Positions 1-11,026 of a stretch of 64,000 nucleotides of DNA are shown here, piece by piece. Made by a program: the position numbers and the translations under genes. The stretch's first letter is position 1. Each line of letters opens with the position of its first letter. The notes below the pieces were generated by a model. That model was given only the letters and a program-made list of their open reading frames with translations. It was not told where the DNA came from and did no database searches. Origin of the DNA: Psoroptes ovis (lineage: Eukaryota; Arthropoda; Arachnida; Sarcoptiformes; Psoroptidae); assembly GCA_002943765.1 (NCBI GenBank), contig PQWQ01000017.1, positions 682,001 to 746,000 of the forward strand, read 5' to 3'.

Positions 1-2948
1 ATCATCATCACCATCATCATAGTCATCAACATCGTAATTCAAAACAACAGAAAGAATATTCAACAAAAAGTCGTCGAAGTAAACAACGGCCATCGCAAAC
101 ACAATCGATTGGTCGACGAAATGAACGAAAAACTAATGATAAGAACTCGAATACTAATTCACAATCGCTACCATTTGCAAGTGGATTAAATGTACATTTA
201 TTTGATCAACAATCACTATCTCAATCACAAAATGATGATCAATCATCACAATCAATAACAACAATGTTGAATCGTCGTTATAATTGTTCAGTATTTTTCA
301 TTCATTGTATGAAACATCGAAAAATTGCTTTGACAAAACCTACAGTAAAACAAGCAGTATGGATGCCATTTATGCCAATGCCATCGAATAAAAGTTGGAA
401 TGAAGGCGGTTTAGCTGGTCTATTAATTATATTATCAAATGGTGATATGGATACATTTGTACAATTGAAAAATAATCATCAAACATTATTCATTGAACGT
501 TATATAATTGAAATTGCAGCAATACAATTACCACAAACATTGGAACTGATAAATCGTATAACATGGATGATTAAATTAGATTCAGATTCGATGAAAAATA
601 GCAATTCAAATATAACAAATTTTAAATGTTGTCAAGATAATGAATCTATCATATGGATTGATGAGAAAAAATTAGATTCCGGAACCGTTGATTATATGTG
701 GGGACCAGAATTGATTGATTTTTATCGAACACATATTGTACAGCCATCATCATCGAATACGGCAACAATCATACATGATGATAATATTGGTAATAATAGT
801 GATAAATCAAAATTATATTGGTGTAATCTAAGTCGTCAAACAATTGGACATCGTAATAGTTTTATTGAATATAATTTAGAACAAGCATTTCAATTTTTAC
901 CACGTAATCCACCGCGTACCGATGAAGAAGCAATGTTGCTATCATCAAATTTATCTGAAAAAGATATTGAACGATTATACAGTGATTATTTAGATCATTG
1001 TTATCCATCAATGTCGATGGCATTTCATTCATTTCGTATTTATATGACAAAATATGGTTTCCAATTTGAAGATGAACGTTTAACGCATTTATTTTTTGCA
1101 TTCAATTATAATTCAAATGGTTCGATAACATTTCCCGAACTATTAATGGGATTAGCTTGTATTGATTGTTATTCAATACATAATGAAGTACGTGCAAAAT
1201 TTGTTATGCGTTATTATGATGTACAGAAAAGAAATTATTTGACTAAAAATGATATTAAACAAATGTTGATTGTCATACATCCAAAATTAAAATCGAATGA
1301 AATTGATGAAAAATTAATGGAAACATTGCGTGCGATGGATGTGAATGTTAATCATAATGATAATCTTAATGATTGCAGTGATTATCCTCGGATATCATAT
1401 AAAACATTTGTTAGCGCTGTTGGTAGCCATCGTTTTCGTGGCACCTCTAAATTATGCCGTGCTGATCGTCCTGTATTTCAAATGATAACGAATATAATTT
1501 TCACTCGACGTAAAAAACAACGTTTAGGACGAGAATTTAAATGGTCATCGGTGATCGATGAACAATATGCAGGCATTTGTTCGACATGCAAGGAAAAACA
1601 AACAAATTTATCTGAATATTTATTGAAAATAAATCCAAATGGTTATGTTTGTGATCGTTTACGATTAAAACATTATCATCGTCATTATCATCGAGATAAA
1701 AAATCTAAATCATCATCATCTTCAGCATCATCCAAATCTTTATCATCAAAAATATCGTCATCTGGTGGCCGCCGTCGAACAACAAAATTATCACCAAATA
1801 AATTTGAATATAAATTCTATCATAAAAATGATAATAATGATTATGAAATATTAAATTTATCATGGAAATTACTGAACGATATTCGTGAATTTTTACCATT
1901 CAAAGGTGATACAAAGAATCCGAATGGTTTCATGGCGAAAAATGTTAAAGAATTATATGATTATCTGTTGATGATTGAAAAATATTTAATTGAAAAATTT
2001 GAACATGAAAATCGTTGCGTAATGATATCATCACCTGTATTCATTATCGGTGATATACATGGAAATATTGATGATTTATTCACGTTGGAACAATCAATTT
2101 GGAAACAATATCCAACAATTGATGGTAATTTATTATTTCTTGGTGATTATGTTGATCGTGGCCGATGGTCAATCGAATGTGTCATCTATTTGATGTCATT
2201 GAAAATTTTATTATCAAACAAAATGACCTTATTGCGAGGAAATCATGAAGTACGCCCACTACAAATACATTATTCATATCGTAATGAATGTCTCGGTAAA
2301 TATGGTGATGATTACGGGCAAAAAATATGGGAATTAACCAATCGTTTATTTGATCGTTTACCATTATGTGCAATTATTGATGAATCAATTTATTGTTCAC
2401 ATGGTGGTATACCACGTTCAACAATCGATATACAAGAAATACAACGTTTAAATAATTTCATACCGGAACCTGAACATTCATTTCCAATTGCATGGGAAAT
2501 ATTATGGTCAGATCCAATACATCAACAACAATTTTTAGAATTATCATGTTTAATGAATTATAATAATAATAATAATAACGGTGTTAATGATAATAATGAA
2601 TATGTTAATAATACAAATAATGAATATGGTCAACAACAACAGCAATCACAACAACAACAACAACAATATGATGGCTTCTTGCCGAATCGTAAACGTGGCA
2701 CTGCATATGTATTCAATGAAGATGCTGCAACAAGATTTTTGAAACATAATGGCCTTACACATATTGTACGAGCACATGAAGTACCGACGAATGGATTTTT
2801 CTTTCATTTCGATAAAAAATGTATAACAATATTTTCCAGTTCACATTATTGTGGTAATAATAATGAATGTGCCATTCTTTTGATTGAAGGTGATACAATG
2901 CGTATAATACGAATCGATACATCAAATAATCAATCGGCAACCGATTAA
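1..2948 (+). CDS. EF-hand-containing PPP-family Ser/Thr protein phosphatase, 5' partial
   Basis: The frame is open from base 3 to the TAA at 2946-2948, giving at least 981 residues, so the gene starts left of the window. The first Met seen (264) need not be the start. The first 87 codons are His/Ser/Gln-rich. An EF-hand-like stretch follows: one plausible Ca2+ loop (1104-1139; N, N, N, S, T, E at chelating positions) and a degenerate second loop near 1218-1253. After a basic Ser-rich linker (about 1640-1800) comes a complete PPP catalytic domain with GDIHG (2049), GDYVDRG (2142), RGNHE (2236), SHGG (2398) and RAHE (2768), so metal-binding and catalytic residues are intact. Asn/Gln runs near 2560-2670 interrupt the domain. 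PPP enzymes dephosphorylate Ser/Thr; EF-hands suggest Ca2+ control. In PPEF/rdgC the EF-hands follow the catalytic domain; here they precede it. The phosphatase call is firm; the subfamily is not. Confidence 0.88.
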   Translation, partial: HHHHHHSHQHRNSKQQKEYSTKSRRSKQRPSQTQSIGRRNERKTNDKNSNTNSQSLPFASGLNVHLFDQQSLSQSQNDDQSSQSITTMLNRRYNCSVFFIHCMKHRKIALTKPTVKQAVWMPFMPMPSNKSWNEGGLAGLLIILSNGDMDTFVQLKNNHQTLFIERYIIEIAAIQLPQTLELINRITWMIKLDSDSMKNSNSNITNFKCCQDNESIIWIDEKKLDSGTVDYMWGPELIDFYRTHIVQPSSSNTATIIHDDNIGNNSDKSKLYWCNLSRQTIGHRNSFIEYNLEQAFQFLPRNPPRTDEEAMLLSSNLSEKDIERLYSDYLDHCYPSMSMAFHSFRIYMTKYGFQFEDERLTHLFFAFNYNSNGSITFPELLMGLACIDCYSIHNEVRAKFVMRYYDVQKRNYLTKNDIKQMLIVIHPKLKSNEIDEKLMETLRAMDVNVNHNDNLNDCSDYPRISYKTFVSAVGSHRFRGTSKLCRADRPVFQMITNIIFTRRKKQRLGREFKWSSVIDEQYAGICSTCKEKQTNLSEYLLKINPNGYVCDRLRLKHYHRHYHRDKKSKSSSSSASSKSLSSKISSSGGRRRTTKLSPNKFEYKFYHKNDNNDYEILNLSWKLLNDIREFLPFKGDTKNPNGFMAKNVKELYDYLLMIEKYLIEKFEHENRCVMISSPVFIIGDIHGNIDDLFTLEQSIWKQYPTIDGNLLFLGDYVDRGRWSIECVIYLMSLKILLSNKMTLLRGNHEVRPLQIHYSYRNECLGKYGDDYGQKIWELTNRLFDRLPLCAIIDESIYCSHGGIPRSTIDIQEIQRLNNFIPEPEHSFPIAWEILWSDPIHQQQFLELSCLMNYNNNNNNGVNDNNEYVNNTNNEYGQQQQQSQQQQQQYDGFLPNRKRGTAYVFNEDAATRFLKHNGLTHIVRAHEVPTNGFFFHFDKKCITIFSSSHYCGNNNECAILLIEGDTMRIIRIDTSNNQSATD

Positions 2949-3027
2949 TTAATTCGATTGATTACAAATCATTCGATTTAAAATAAAAAAATTCAGAAAA
3001 TGATTAAATTTCAATGATAATATTAAT

Positions 3028-4830
3028 TTATGGTTTAAGAAAATTCGATTGCGAAGAAGATGATGGCACTTGTTGCGCTTGTTTTGTTGATGATTGTTGC
3101 GCTAGTTGTTTTTCTGGTGTACTACGTTTTGATGATGATTTCGATGATGATGATGATTCTTGTCCTTGTTGTTGTGATAATGGATTTGAACTGATTATTG
3201 TTATTGGTGTTGATGGATCTAATCCTATTGATTCACCAATAGTTATTCGTGCTTTTTCAAATGTTGATGATAATTTTTCTTGTATAACATTGATACACAT
3301 CGAAGTTAATGCTAAACCGAATAGAAAATATATGAATGCATACAGTAATACATTGACTTGTGTCGGAACAAAATCACCGAAACCAATTGTTGACATTGAT
3401 ATGAATACAAAATAAAATGCATGAAATAATGTCCATGTTTCGAATGCCCAAAATAATATTGCACCAAGAAAGAGATAAAGCATTAATATGAATAATGCTA
3501 ATGATATTGGCAGGTTGAATTCATCATCTAATTCATCAAAATCTAACATCATTGGCATCGGTGTTTCTGGTGACATAATTGTAGATGCTGATTTAGGTGA
3601 TGGCTTTGCTGATAACGGTGTGGATTGTTGTATATTTATGATTGGCATTTGATTAGGCCGATAATAAACTGATGGAAATGGTCGATCATTATTCGATGGT
3701 TGTAGCTGCTGCTGTTGTTGTTGCTGTGATGGTGATAATATTGTTACTTGACCACTTTTTGAATCAATGAAAAATGGTGGTTGTCGTTGAATTTTATTCA
3801 AGGCATCAATTATAGCTTGTTGAACTTTGGCCGTACGTGTTGCACGTCTTCCCATATGTCGAACGGAACGCAGTGAACGATCATAATAAATACGGCGACA
3901 AGACATGATCAAATATTTGATGATACGTGTCAACAAGCGGCCATAATCGGCCAGCACAATCAATAATAATGGAATGCCAAAAAATGAATAAATCATTGTT
4001 GCTGTTTTGCCGAAAATAGTGACTGGTGGACTATCACCATACCCTAGAAAATCAAATTTCAAGAACTCAGATTAAAATTTGGATCAATCAAAATTCGATT
4101 ACCCTGGATTACCTATGGTAGTGAATACAGTCATACTGAAAAATACTGAACCGATAAAATCCCAACGATCCGTTATATCGAAACGTTCAATTGAATAATT
4201 TAAACGTTTTGTACATTGTTCATGTACAAATCGATCAAAACGATCTAATTGATCATTAACCATACGATACCAATAATGATCGATGATCATTGGTATAAAT
4301 TTATATTGATTATTAATATCATCATTATCAATATCAGGTGGTAAGGGGAAACGTTGACGAAAACGCCATAAATCATTGATAATATCATCGGCTAATTTAT
4401 CGATTGGTTCATGTAGTTGTTTTATGATGGCCTTATGATGGAAAATCAACAAAAACAATAAAAATTATTGATAAATGGACAATCAAAATGTTAATCTATG
4501 GATCCAATGACATACATTTTGATCTTTTTCATGATTACCTTCGATAGTGGAAAATATAAAACCACCAATTAATGCATATAATATCAATGAAATCAACAAG
4601 AAAACATGTGTAAACCAATTTTCACTTAATTTTTTAAACCATACAAATAGCCGTACTAAACATGTATTGGTATCATCCATAACCGTATTAAATTGTCGTT
4701 GTGTTGGCCGTACTAGTAAACGTGTTGCCAATGTTTTTGGATCAATAACAAACATTGAATTCTGATTACTGTTACTACGACCAGAATTTTTTAATATTGA
4801 TTTTGGATAATTGAAACGTTTGGTCGCCAT
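3028..4830 (-). CDS. Two-pore-domain (K2P) potassium channel
   Basis: Three exons: 4830-4516, 4431-4113 and 4043-3028, joined at phases 0 and 1, give a 549-residue protein. M1 lies near the end of exon 1, followed by a long extracellular cap loop. Pore 1 carries TIGYG, with its first Gly codon split by intron 2. M2 follows (FFGIPLLLIVLADYG), then a long cytoplasmic Gln/Ser/Pro-rich loop, M3, pore 2 with STIGFGD, and M4. The C-terminus is Ser/Gln-rich. Family members form dimeric background K+ leak channels at the plasma membrane. Introns are 84 and 69 bp with GTATGT and GTAATC donors. The start at 4830 is the first Met before M1. The gene runs tail-to-tail with the upstream phosphatase. Assignment within K2P (TWK/TASK/TRESK-like) is not resolved. 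Confidence 0.9.
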
Positions 4831-5965
4831 TTTCCTCCGAATTTAATTGCGATGTTTTCCGCTTCAAAAGTGGTCGCAAACAGCACTGAATTGAGTTTGA
4901 ATCTGACGAATCAAACAAATAATCAAAACAAGCGAAAAATTTTGAAAATTTTCGCTTTGAAAACACAAATAATTAGATCAACATTTGTCTGATTGAATGA
5001 ATGAATGAATAGAAATGCAAAATCAACGATTGAAGACAGCACTAAATATTTATAAATAAATATCATTTCAAGAGATGAAATATAAATTCAAATCAAATTC
5101 AATTCAAACAAATTGCATGAAATAATGAATGGTAATAATTTAAATGGAATTCAATTGTAATAACTCGTTAATTGTAAACATTAAAAAATAAAGATTCGAA
5201 TAATTTAAACAAATAAACAAACAAACAAACAAACAAATCAAATAATGAATGAAATAATGAACGTGAAATTTCAACTAATGAAACAGAATTTAATGAAATT
5301 AATGAGTTATGATAAACGCTTAAATCAACAAATATCATTACATGGTGCTTGCTGTTGTTGTTTGTTTATTATGTGAATTGAATTATCGTTTATTGCTTGA
5401 ATTTTGAACGGAATCGGCATAATGCTCGACTTCAGAGAAAAAATATGACAAAAATATTTTTCGTTGTCATTAAACTATTGTAAGCATTGATTATGTGGTG
5501 AATGAATAACAAATGCAATTATGAAATTCTTATGTGAAAACAATAATGAATGTAATTTGGCAAACGTTTTCGGTTGTGTTTATTTGTATCTTATGGTATC
5601 GTAATATCAATATCATTATACTAACAATATCATCATCATAATCATCACAATTGTTGATTGTGACACAATTTTTTATGGCATTTTTTTTGCTTAACTGTTG
5701 CTCGACACCATTGATGATACTTAGAATATTCAAAATGATGAATGAAAATACACTAAGTAGAATATAGGCATATATCAATCAAATGTGTTTGTTAACATGT
5801 TCATATTTAAACATATTCTTGATAATATTTAAGAATACGGATGCATCATTTCATTTCAATTCATCATTTTACAACTCTTTACACTCGACAAACACCACAA
5901 GCAGAGGAAGAAGCAGTAACAGCTATGATGGCATCGATGTTGCGGTTTGTGATCTTATTCTAGAT
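4831..5965. other. Intergenic: K2P upstream region
   Basis: AT-rich sequence upstream of the K2P start. It holds an (AAAC)n-like run at about 5208-5236 and no convincing ORF. Presumed to contain the K2P promoter and 5' UTR. The right end abuts a hAT-type MITE. Confidence 0.6.
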
Positions 5966-6138
5966 CAGTGATTCCCAAACTGGGCGATATCGCCCACCAC
6001 GGGCGATTTAGAGATTCAGGTGGGCGATAATGGTCCATTGGCGCATTATTGGGCAATGGACATTTCTTAAGGGGTGGGCGATGAAGAATATTTTTTTGTG
6101 AAAGTGGGCGATGGTCCCAAAAAGTTTGGGAATCACTG
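5966..6138. mobile_element. hAT-type MITE, 173 bp, with 8-bp target duplication
   Basis: Terminal inverted repeats CAGTGATTCCCAAACT and AGTTTGGGAATCACTG bound a 173-bp element. Perfect 8-bp direct repeats TTCTAGAT flank it (5958-5965 and 6139-6146), the duplication size expected of hAT transposons. The interior repeats the short motif GTGGGCGAT several times and is more GC-rich than its surroundings. It has no coding capacity, so it is a non-autonomous copy moved by a transposase elsewhere. It sits between the K2P start and the protease stop. Confidence 0.93.
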
Positions 6139-6272
6139 TTCTAGATTTATTAAAAAAAAATCCGCTTAATTTCAATCATTTTATTCGGATTAATTGATTA
6201 ATTAGGTTTAATTGGTTTAATTATTTATTCATTAATTAGTTCAAATATTTATTTAGAATTTAATGAAAGATT

Positions 6273-7772
6273 TTATGCAAGAATTGGATAAGCAATTTCC
6301 GTGTTAATACCACAACGATTATGGCCGCTGGCCAAATGAAAATAGCCATTATCACCCCAATCCGCTCCCCAACTATTCTTAATGATCCATGATTTATCCG
6401 TATAACCAACCAACAATACTGCATGATTAATTCTTTGTGAACATGATGTATCATTGAATATACCACCGCGATAATTTTTCGATGATATCGGGTCAGCGTT
6501 GATGGCCGTATATAATGGTCCAAAGCTATACAATGCCTCCTTGATATCTTCATCACTTAAAGTTTCTGTTTGAAAATTTCTTGTATATTTTTGACGACTC
6601 CGCAAACAATAATCACTTATTTTAGCTACGTTTGGTTGTAAAAAATCCAGACAAATTGTTCTACGAGCAAAATATGGATCATGCGATTCATTGGTCACAC
6701 CATTTCGTTTAATATATTCAAATGACCCGAATGATGTACCACCACGGCAACCATTACCACCATAACGGACACAATCGACTAATTGTTGTTCACTTAGATT
6801 GAAATTCGTATCATTGGTTCGATTATTGATTAAATATGCTGATTCTAATGCGGCAATCGTAGCGAATGTCCAACAACTACCACAATTTCTTTGATTTTTT
6901 ACCGAAGTCACTACTTGATGATTACGCCAATCAAATGATTCAGGTAATGATTCATCGGCCGCCAATGATGGTTGACATTTTTCATTGTTTGCTCGTTTTC
7001 GTCTTCGATAATCTTCATAATCATCGTCCAGATCACTTTCATCATCGAAATCATCAAGTGATGATCGAACACCAAGCATGTTTTGTACATAATCATCACT
7101 CTTAATCGGCAAAATCATACGAAAATTGGTCATCAAAGTGTTGAATATCAATGATTGCAAACACATACCTTATCAGATAATGAAGTGAAACCATACCGAA
7201 CTCGATTATCATTATTTTGACCTTTACTATCATTACCACAATGCTCAATCATTTGTTCAATTGAATTGAATAGATTTTTGATGCCATCAATTGAAACGGT
7301 GTTTCCATTGAATGCTTTCTATTTAAGATGGGAATTTGTCAAAATGAAAAAATGATCGATTAATTCAAGCATGTCCCAATGGCTTCAAGATTTCAAAAAT
7401 TTCAAAGAGTAGAAATAGATAAACAAAACTCACATAATATGATTTAACAATCGATGCAAATGATTGGTTGTGATTTGCAAAGATATTCAAATCATTACCA
7501 CCGACACCACCATCGTTGCTATTATTATCACCGGTAATATCTTCGAAACAATCTTTAACATTCTCCGATGTTAATGTTTCAAGTAATGAATCTTTCGAAT
7601 TTTGGCCGAATAAATCTTTCAACGATTTATTCAATTGTAAATTGTTGATTATATTATCGATTAATGAATCATCGTTATCATTGTTTGATTGACCAGAGAC
7701 ACAATGTTTAATGATGATCATGATCATCAAGCCAAACACAAACAAACGAATCGATCGAATCGAATTAAACAT
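6273..7772 (-). CDS. Papain-family (C1A) cysteine protease, mite group-1-like
   Basis: Three exons (7772-7434, 7318-7169, 7100-6273), all phase 0, give a 438-residue preproprotein. Residues 1-27 form a signal peptide. An acidic Asn/Asp-rich extension of about 80 residues follows, then a divergent I29-type propeptide beginning around SYYKAFNG at the exon 1/2 junction. A dibasic RRRKR (residues 195-199; 7007-6993) precedes the mature enzyme. The catalytic Cys239 is in NCGSCW with oxyanion Gln233; His389 is in NHAV and Asn405 in KNSWG. The ESAYL and LVDC stretches and the NES...YFAR region resemble mite group 1 proteases, secreted gut enzymes. It is longer than typical group 1 precursors (about 320 residues) because of the N-terminal extension. 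It is probably secreted or lysosomal and digestive. Introns are 115 and 68 bp. Confidence 0.92.
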
Positions 7773-8338
7773 CTTTGATTTCGATTACTTTGAAGTTATT
7801 GTTTGATCGCAGATTCACATCTGAAATAATGACGATTATGTAATCAAATCCACGTACTTTTATATCAAACAACGATCAAAACGAATCAAACATGAAATTT
7901 GATTCGATTTTGATAACCAGAGACAACTTTGTTCGATTCACTAATCACAGATGTTTGTGACAAGTGAAAATGCTTGTAAATCTCAATATACCTGTGTCTA
8001 ATTGAAATTTTTGAGATTAATTGGTTTTATTATTCGCGAATAACAACTGATTGATTTGACAATATTTTGACAATAGAAACAACAATTAACAAATAACAAT
8101 AATAATCAAAATGAAAATGATGTAAAATTATGACACAACAAACAATGATATATATATTAATTATACAAAATTTGTAAAATATTCAAGTATGATGAATCAT
8201 GGATGAAGTTGATCACATTTTTTTCTGACATAATTATAACAAGTAGGTACGAGTGTGATTAGACATGATTTATTTTCAGTCATTTTGCTATGATTAGAAT
8301 CGTTTGATTAGAATAATACATCCATCCATCTATTTGAA
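7773..8338. other. Intergenic between protease and carrier
   Basis: AT-rich spacer of 566 bp. It contains the protease promoter region and presumably the 3' UTR of the carrier gene. I see no further gene or repeat. Confidence 0.6.
7858..7864 (-). promoter_or_regulatory. TATA box candidate for the cysteine protease
   Basis: On the minus strand TATAAAA lies 86 bp before the ATG at 7772. Transcription starting 25-30 bp downstream would leave a 5' UTR of about 55 nt, plausible for a compact gene. TATA-like strings are common in AT-rich DNA, so this is only likely. Confidence 0.45.
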
Positions 8339-9496
8339 TTAATTGATTTTATTCAATTTTTTCAAACACAATTCATATAACCAAAAATGTAATGCTGTCG
8401 ATAGTGTTGATTTCAAAATACTCGGTGTCATACCTTTGTAAAATGCTGCAAAATTTTCATTTCTGATCGTATGTACAATACAATGTATAAAACCTTCATA
8501 ATAAATTGTTTTACCAAATTGTTGATGGCCACGACCATGTTCAAAACCACGCAGTTGTAATCGTTTCTTGATTAAATCTAATGGATATACTAAAAATTTG
8601 GCCACCAAACCTGAGAATGCACCACATATAAAACTAGATTGTATATGTAATTCTTGAAAATGATGAGGATAATGATGATGATTATGATCATCATTATTGA
8701 ATAATTGTATTTTAATATAATCACAATGAAAATATTGTTGCCATTTATTTTTGAATATATTATATGTTGCAAATTGTGCACCACTAAATGGCATTATTTG
8801 TATCAGTGTCGGTAATAGACCACGATAAAGACCTCTATAACCTTCGTTTGATAAAATTTTCATAAATGCTTGTCTTGTATTGAAATATGTTTTCGGTTCT
8901 GATTGTGATACAATACGTGTACGTATAACATCAAATGGATGTGATAATAATGTACCAGTCAAGCCTGCTAATGAACCAGAAATGAAATGTATCAAAGGTT
9001 TTGATTGTTCAACATGTTTATGATCAATTATTTTATCATGATCAAATAACCATTTAAGTGTTAAACGAGTTAATATTTCGAATGATGAGAAATATGCCAT
9101 ACCTTTAAAATGAAAAAAATAAAATTCAATTGAAATTAATGTAAAAACAAATCAATCAATCGACCACTTACCATAAATCCCAGACAATATTTGAGCTGAA
9201 ACATGTCCTTTCCATAGCGCAAATACTGATTCTTCACGTATTATCAATGCAAATGTTTGTGTCAATGAACGATATTTCGATATCGATGATTGCCGCGAAA
9301 TTGGTTCAATTTGCAGCTGAAAACGTATTTTCAACACATCCAATGGTTGACAAATAAATCTGGTTGCACAACCAGAAGAAAATCCAGCAATCACATAATT
9401 CCAATCGGATTTATTTCGTTTCAAATAATTCGAAAAATTTATCGATGTTTGTGGCTGCTGTTGTTGTTGATGTTGATTAGTATTTGTATCAATCAT
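8339..9496 (-). CDS. SLC25A19: Mitochondrial thiamine pyrophosphate carrier (SLC25A19-like)
   Basis: Two exons, 9496-9172 and 9102-8339, joined at phase 1 across a 69-bp intron, give 362 residues. There are three mitochondrial-carrier repeats, each with the Px[D/E]xx[K/R] signature: PLDVLK in repeat 1, PFDVIR in repeat 2 and PLDLIKKR in repeat 3. The repeat-3 stretch LDLIKKRLQLRGFEH and the junction GHVSAQILSGIYG closely match thiamine pyrophosphate carriers rather than other SLC25 members. The protein sits in the inner mitochondrial membrane and imports ThPP, the cofactor of pyruvate, 2-oxoglutarate and branched-chain dehydrogenases. The N-terminus is Gln-rich. A His-rich loop in the second repeat looks like a lineage-specific insertion. 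Confidence 0.9.
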
Positions 9497-11026
9497 TGTT
9501 TTCTTAGTAAAAATTGATGACTTTTATTGAATAAATTGCAATTAATCTAAATCATTTGGTTCATCTTTATTCTTCAATTTTAAAATGCATTCACTTCAGA
9601 TTCAATTTAAACTTGAACGAAATTTTGTTGTAAACAAACAAAAAGGTTGTACTTGAAAAAATCAACATTCTTCATTATTCACTTTGATAACGGTCGTGTA
9701 TTTTGATATAAAATTCTGTGATTATTTTCACTTTTTTTAATTTCATTCATTTCAAAGATGATTTACTACTAATTGTAGTTGTTGCTATTTATTGTTGTCA
9801 AACAAATAAACAGACAAGCAAAAATTCTTCATCCGCATATGTATATCATCACCATCATCATTAATGTTGATGGTAGTTGTTTGTTTTTGCGATCATATGA
9901 GAAAAACAATTGAATAATTTTCTGTATTTTTATTGTTTATATTGTTTTTTCACTTCTTACTGTAAACAACATATCTTTAAATGACGAATTGGATGATTAT
10001 TCGAGTCGTTTTTTGCTTTTTTTCCGCTAATTATCTTCAAAACACAAGTCATTGGATTCATCGGTATTCCATTTGTTTTATCGAAAACAAATAGACGAAA
10101 TAATTTATGAGAAGATTATTAATTTACACAATTGACAGATGCACCAAAAAAAATTTACTTTCGATTATTTAATCATTATCAAATTATCTTTGTAATTTAA
10201 TCATGTCTTAACCTTGAAAACGTTAAGAGTATCTCAAATGGTTTATTAATTGTTTACGCACTTCTTGTTGTTTTTTTTTCACTGTTGAAACCGTTAATCA
10301 AAAGGGAAGAAATTATTAATAAAACTTGTTGCATTTGATAAGATTTTAATTATTCAATTTTTGTTTTTTATTATCAGACAATTTTGTCGTTGTTTTTCGT
10401 CTAAAAATATCTCGATAATCTATCGAAAACAGCAAAATGAATCAAACATCCTCAAGATTAATTTTAAAAAAAGACACGGAAATAATTCTATTACTTTTTG
10501 ATATTATTAATTTTAATCGTGGAATTCAAATTCAATCAATTAAAATTTTAGAAATCTTAAATTTTTCGCAGTTTTTCAAAATTTGAAAATCATGTGATTT
10601 TTGTTCGCGAAAAAAGAAATTCGAAAATAACAAACACAAAAAAAAATTGGAAGAAGCATTGAAAATAGTTACCGACGAAAAAGAATTCCGTTCATTTTTT
10701 TTTTGCTAACGGTACCAAGATAAGAATCGATTTAATCGATACTGCTTTCGAAGACAGAAACAAACTATCGATTGTTTAATTTTTTTTTTTTGAAAATTTT
10801 CTTTGCAAAATCAATAAATTATTTAATTAATCAATTAATTATTGTAATTCATTAATCATTACGATTAAATAAAATTAAATGGAAATACATTAATTCTTGG
10901 CATTTAAAAAAAGTGGATTTCTCAATTTTTCAAGGCATTTTCCTCCTATTTCTGCTGTTATTTCTGAACTTTTTGAGCTTTTGTTTTTATTTATTCATTT
11001 ATTAATAAATTTATTCAATTATCAAA
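9497..11026. other. Divergent intergenic region
   Basis: About 1.5 kb of AT-rich DNA between the starts of the minus-strand carrier and the plus-strand gene at 11027, so it should hold both promoters. Short T and A runs are frequent (for example 10780-10795). I see no gene, transposon or long repeat. Confidence 0.6.
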
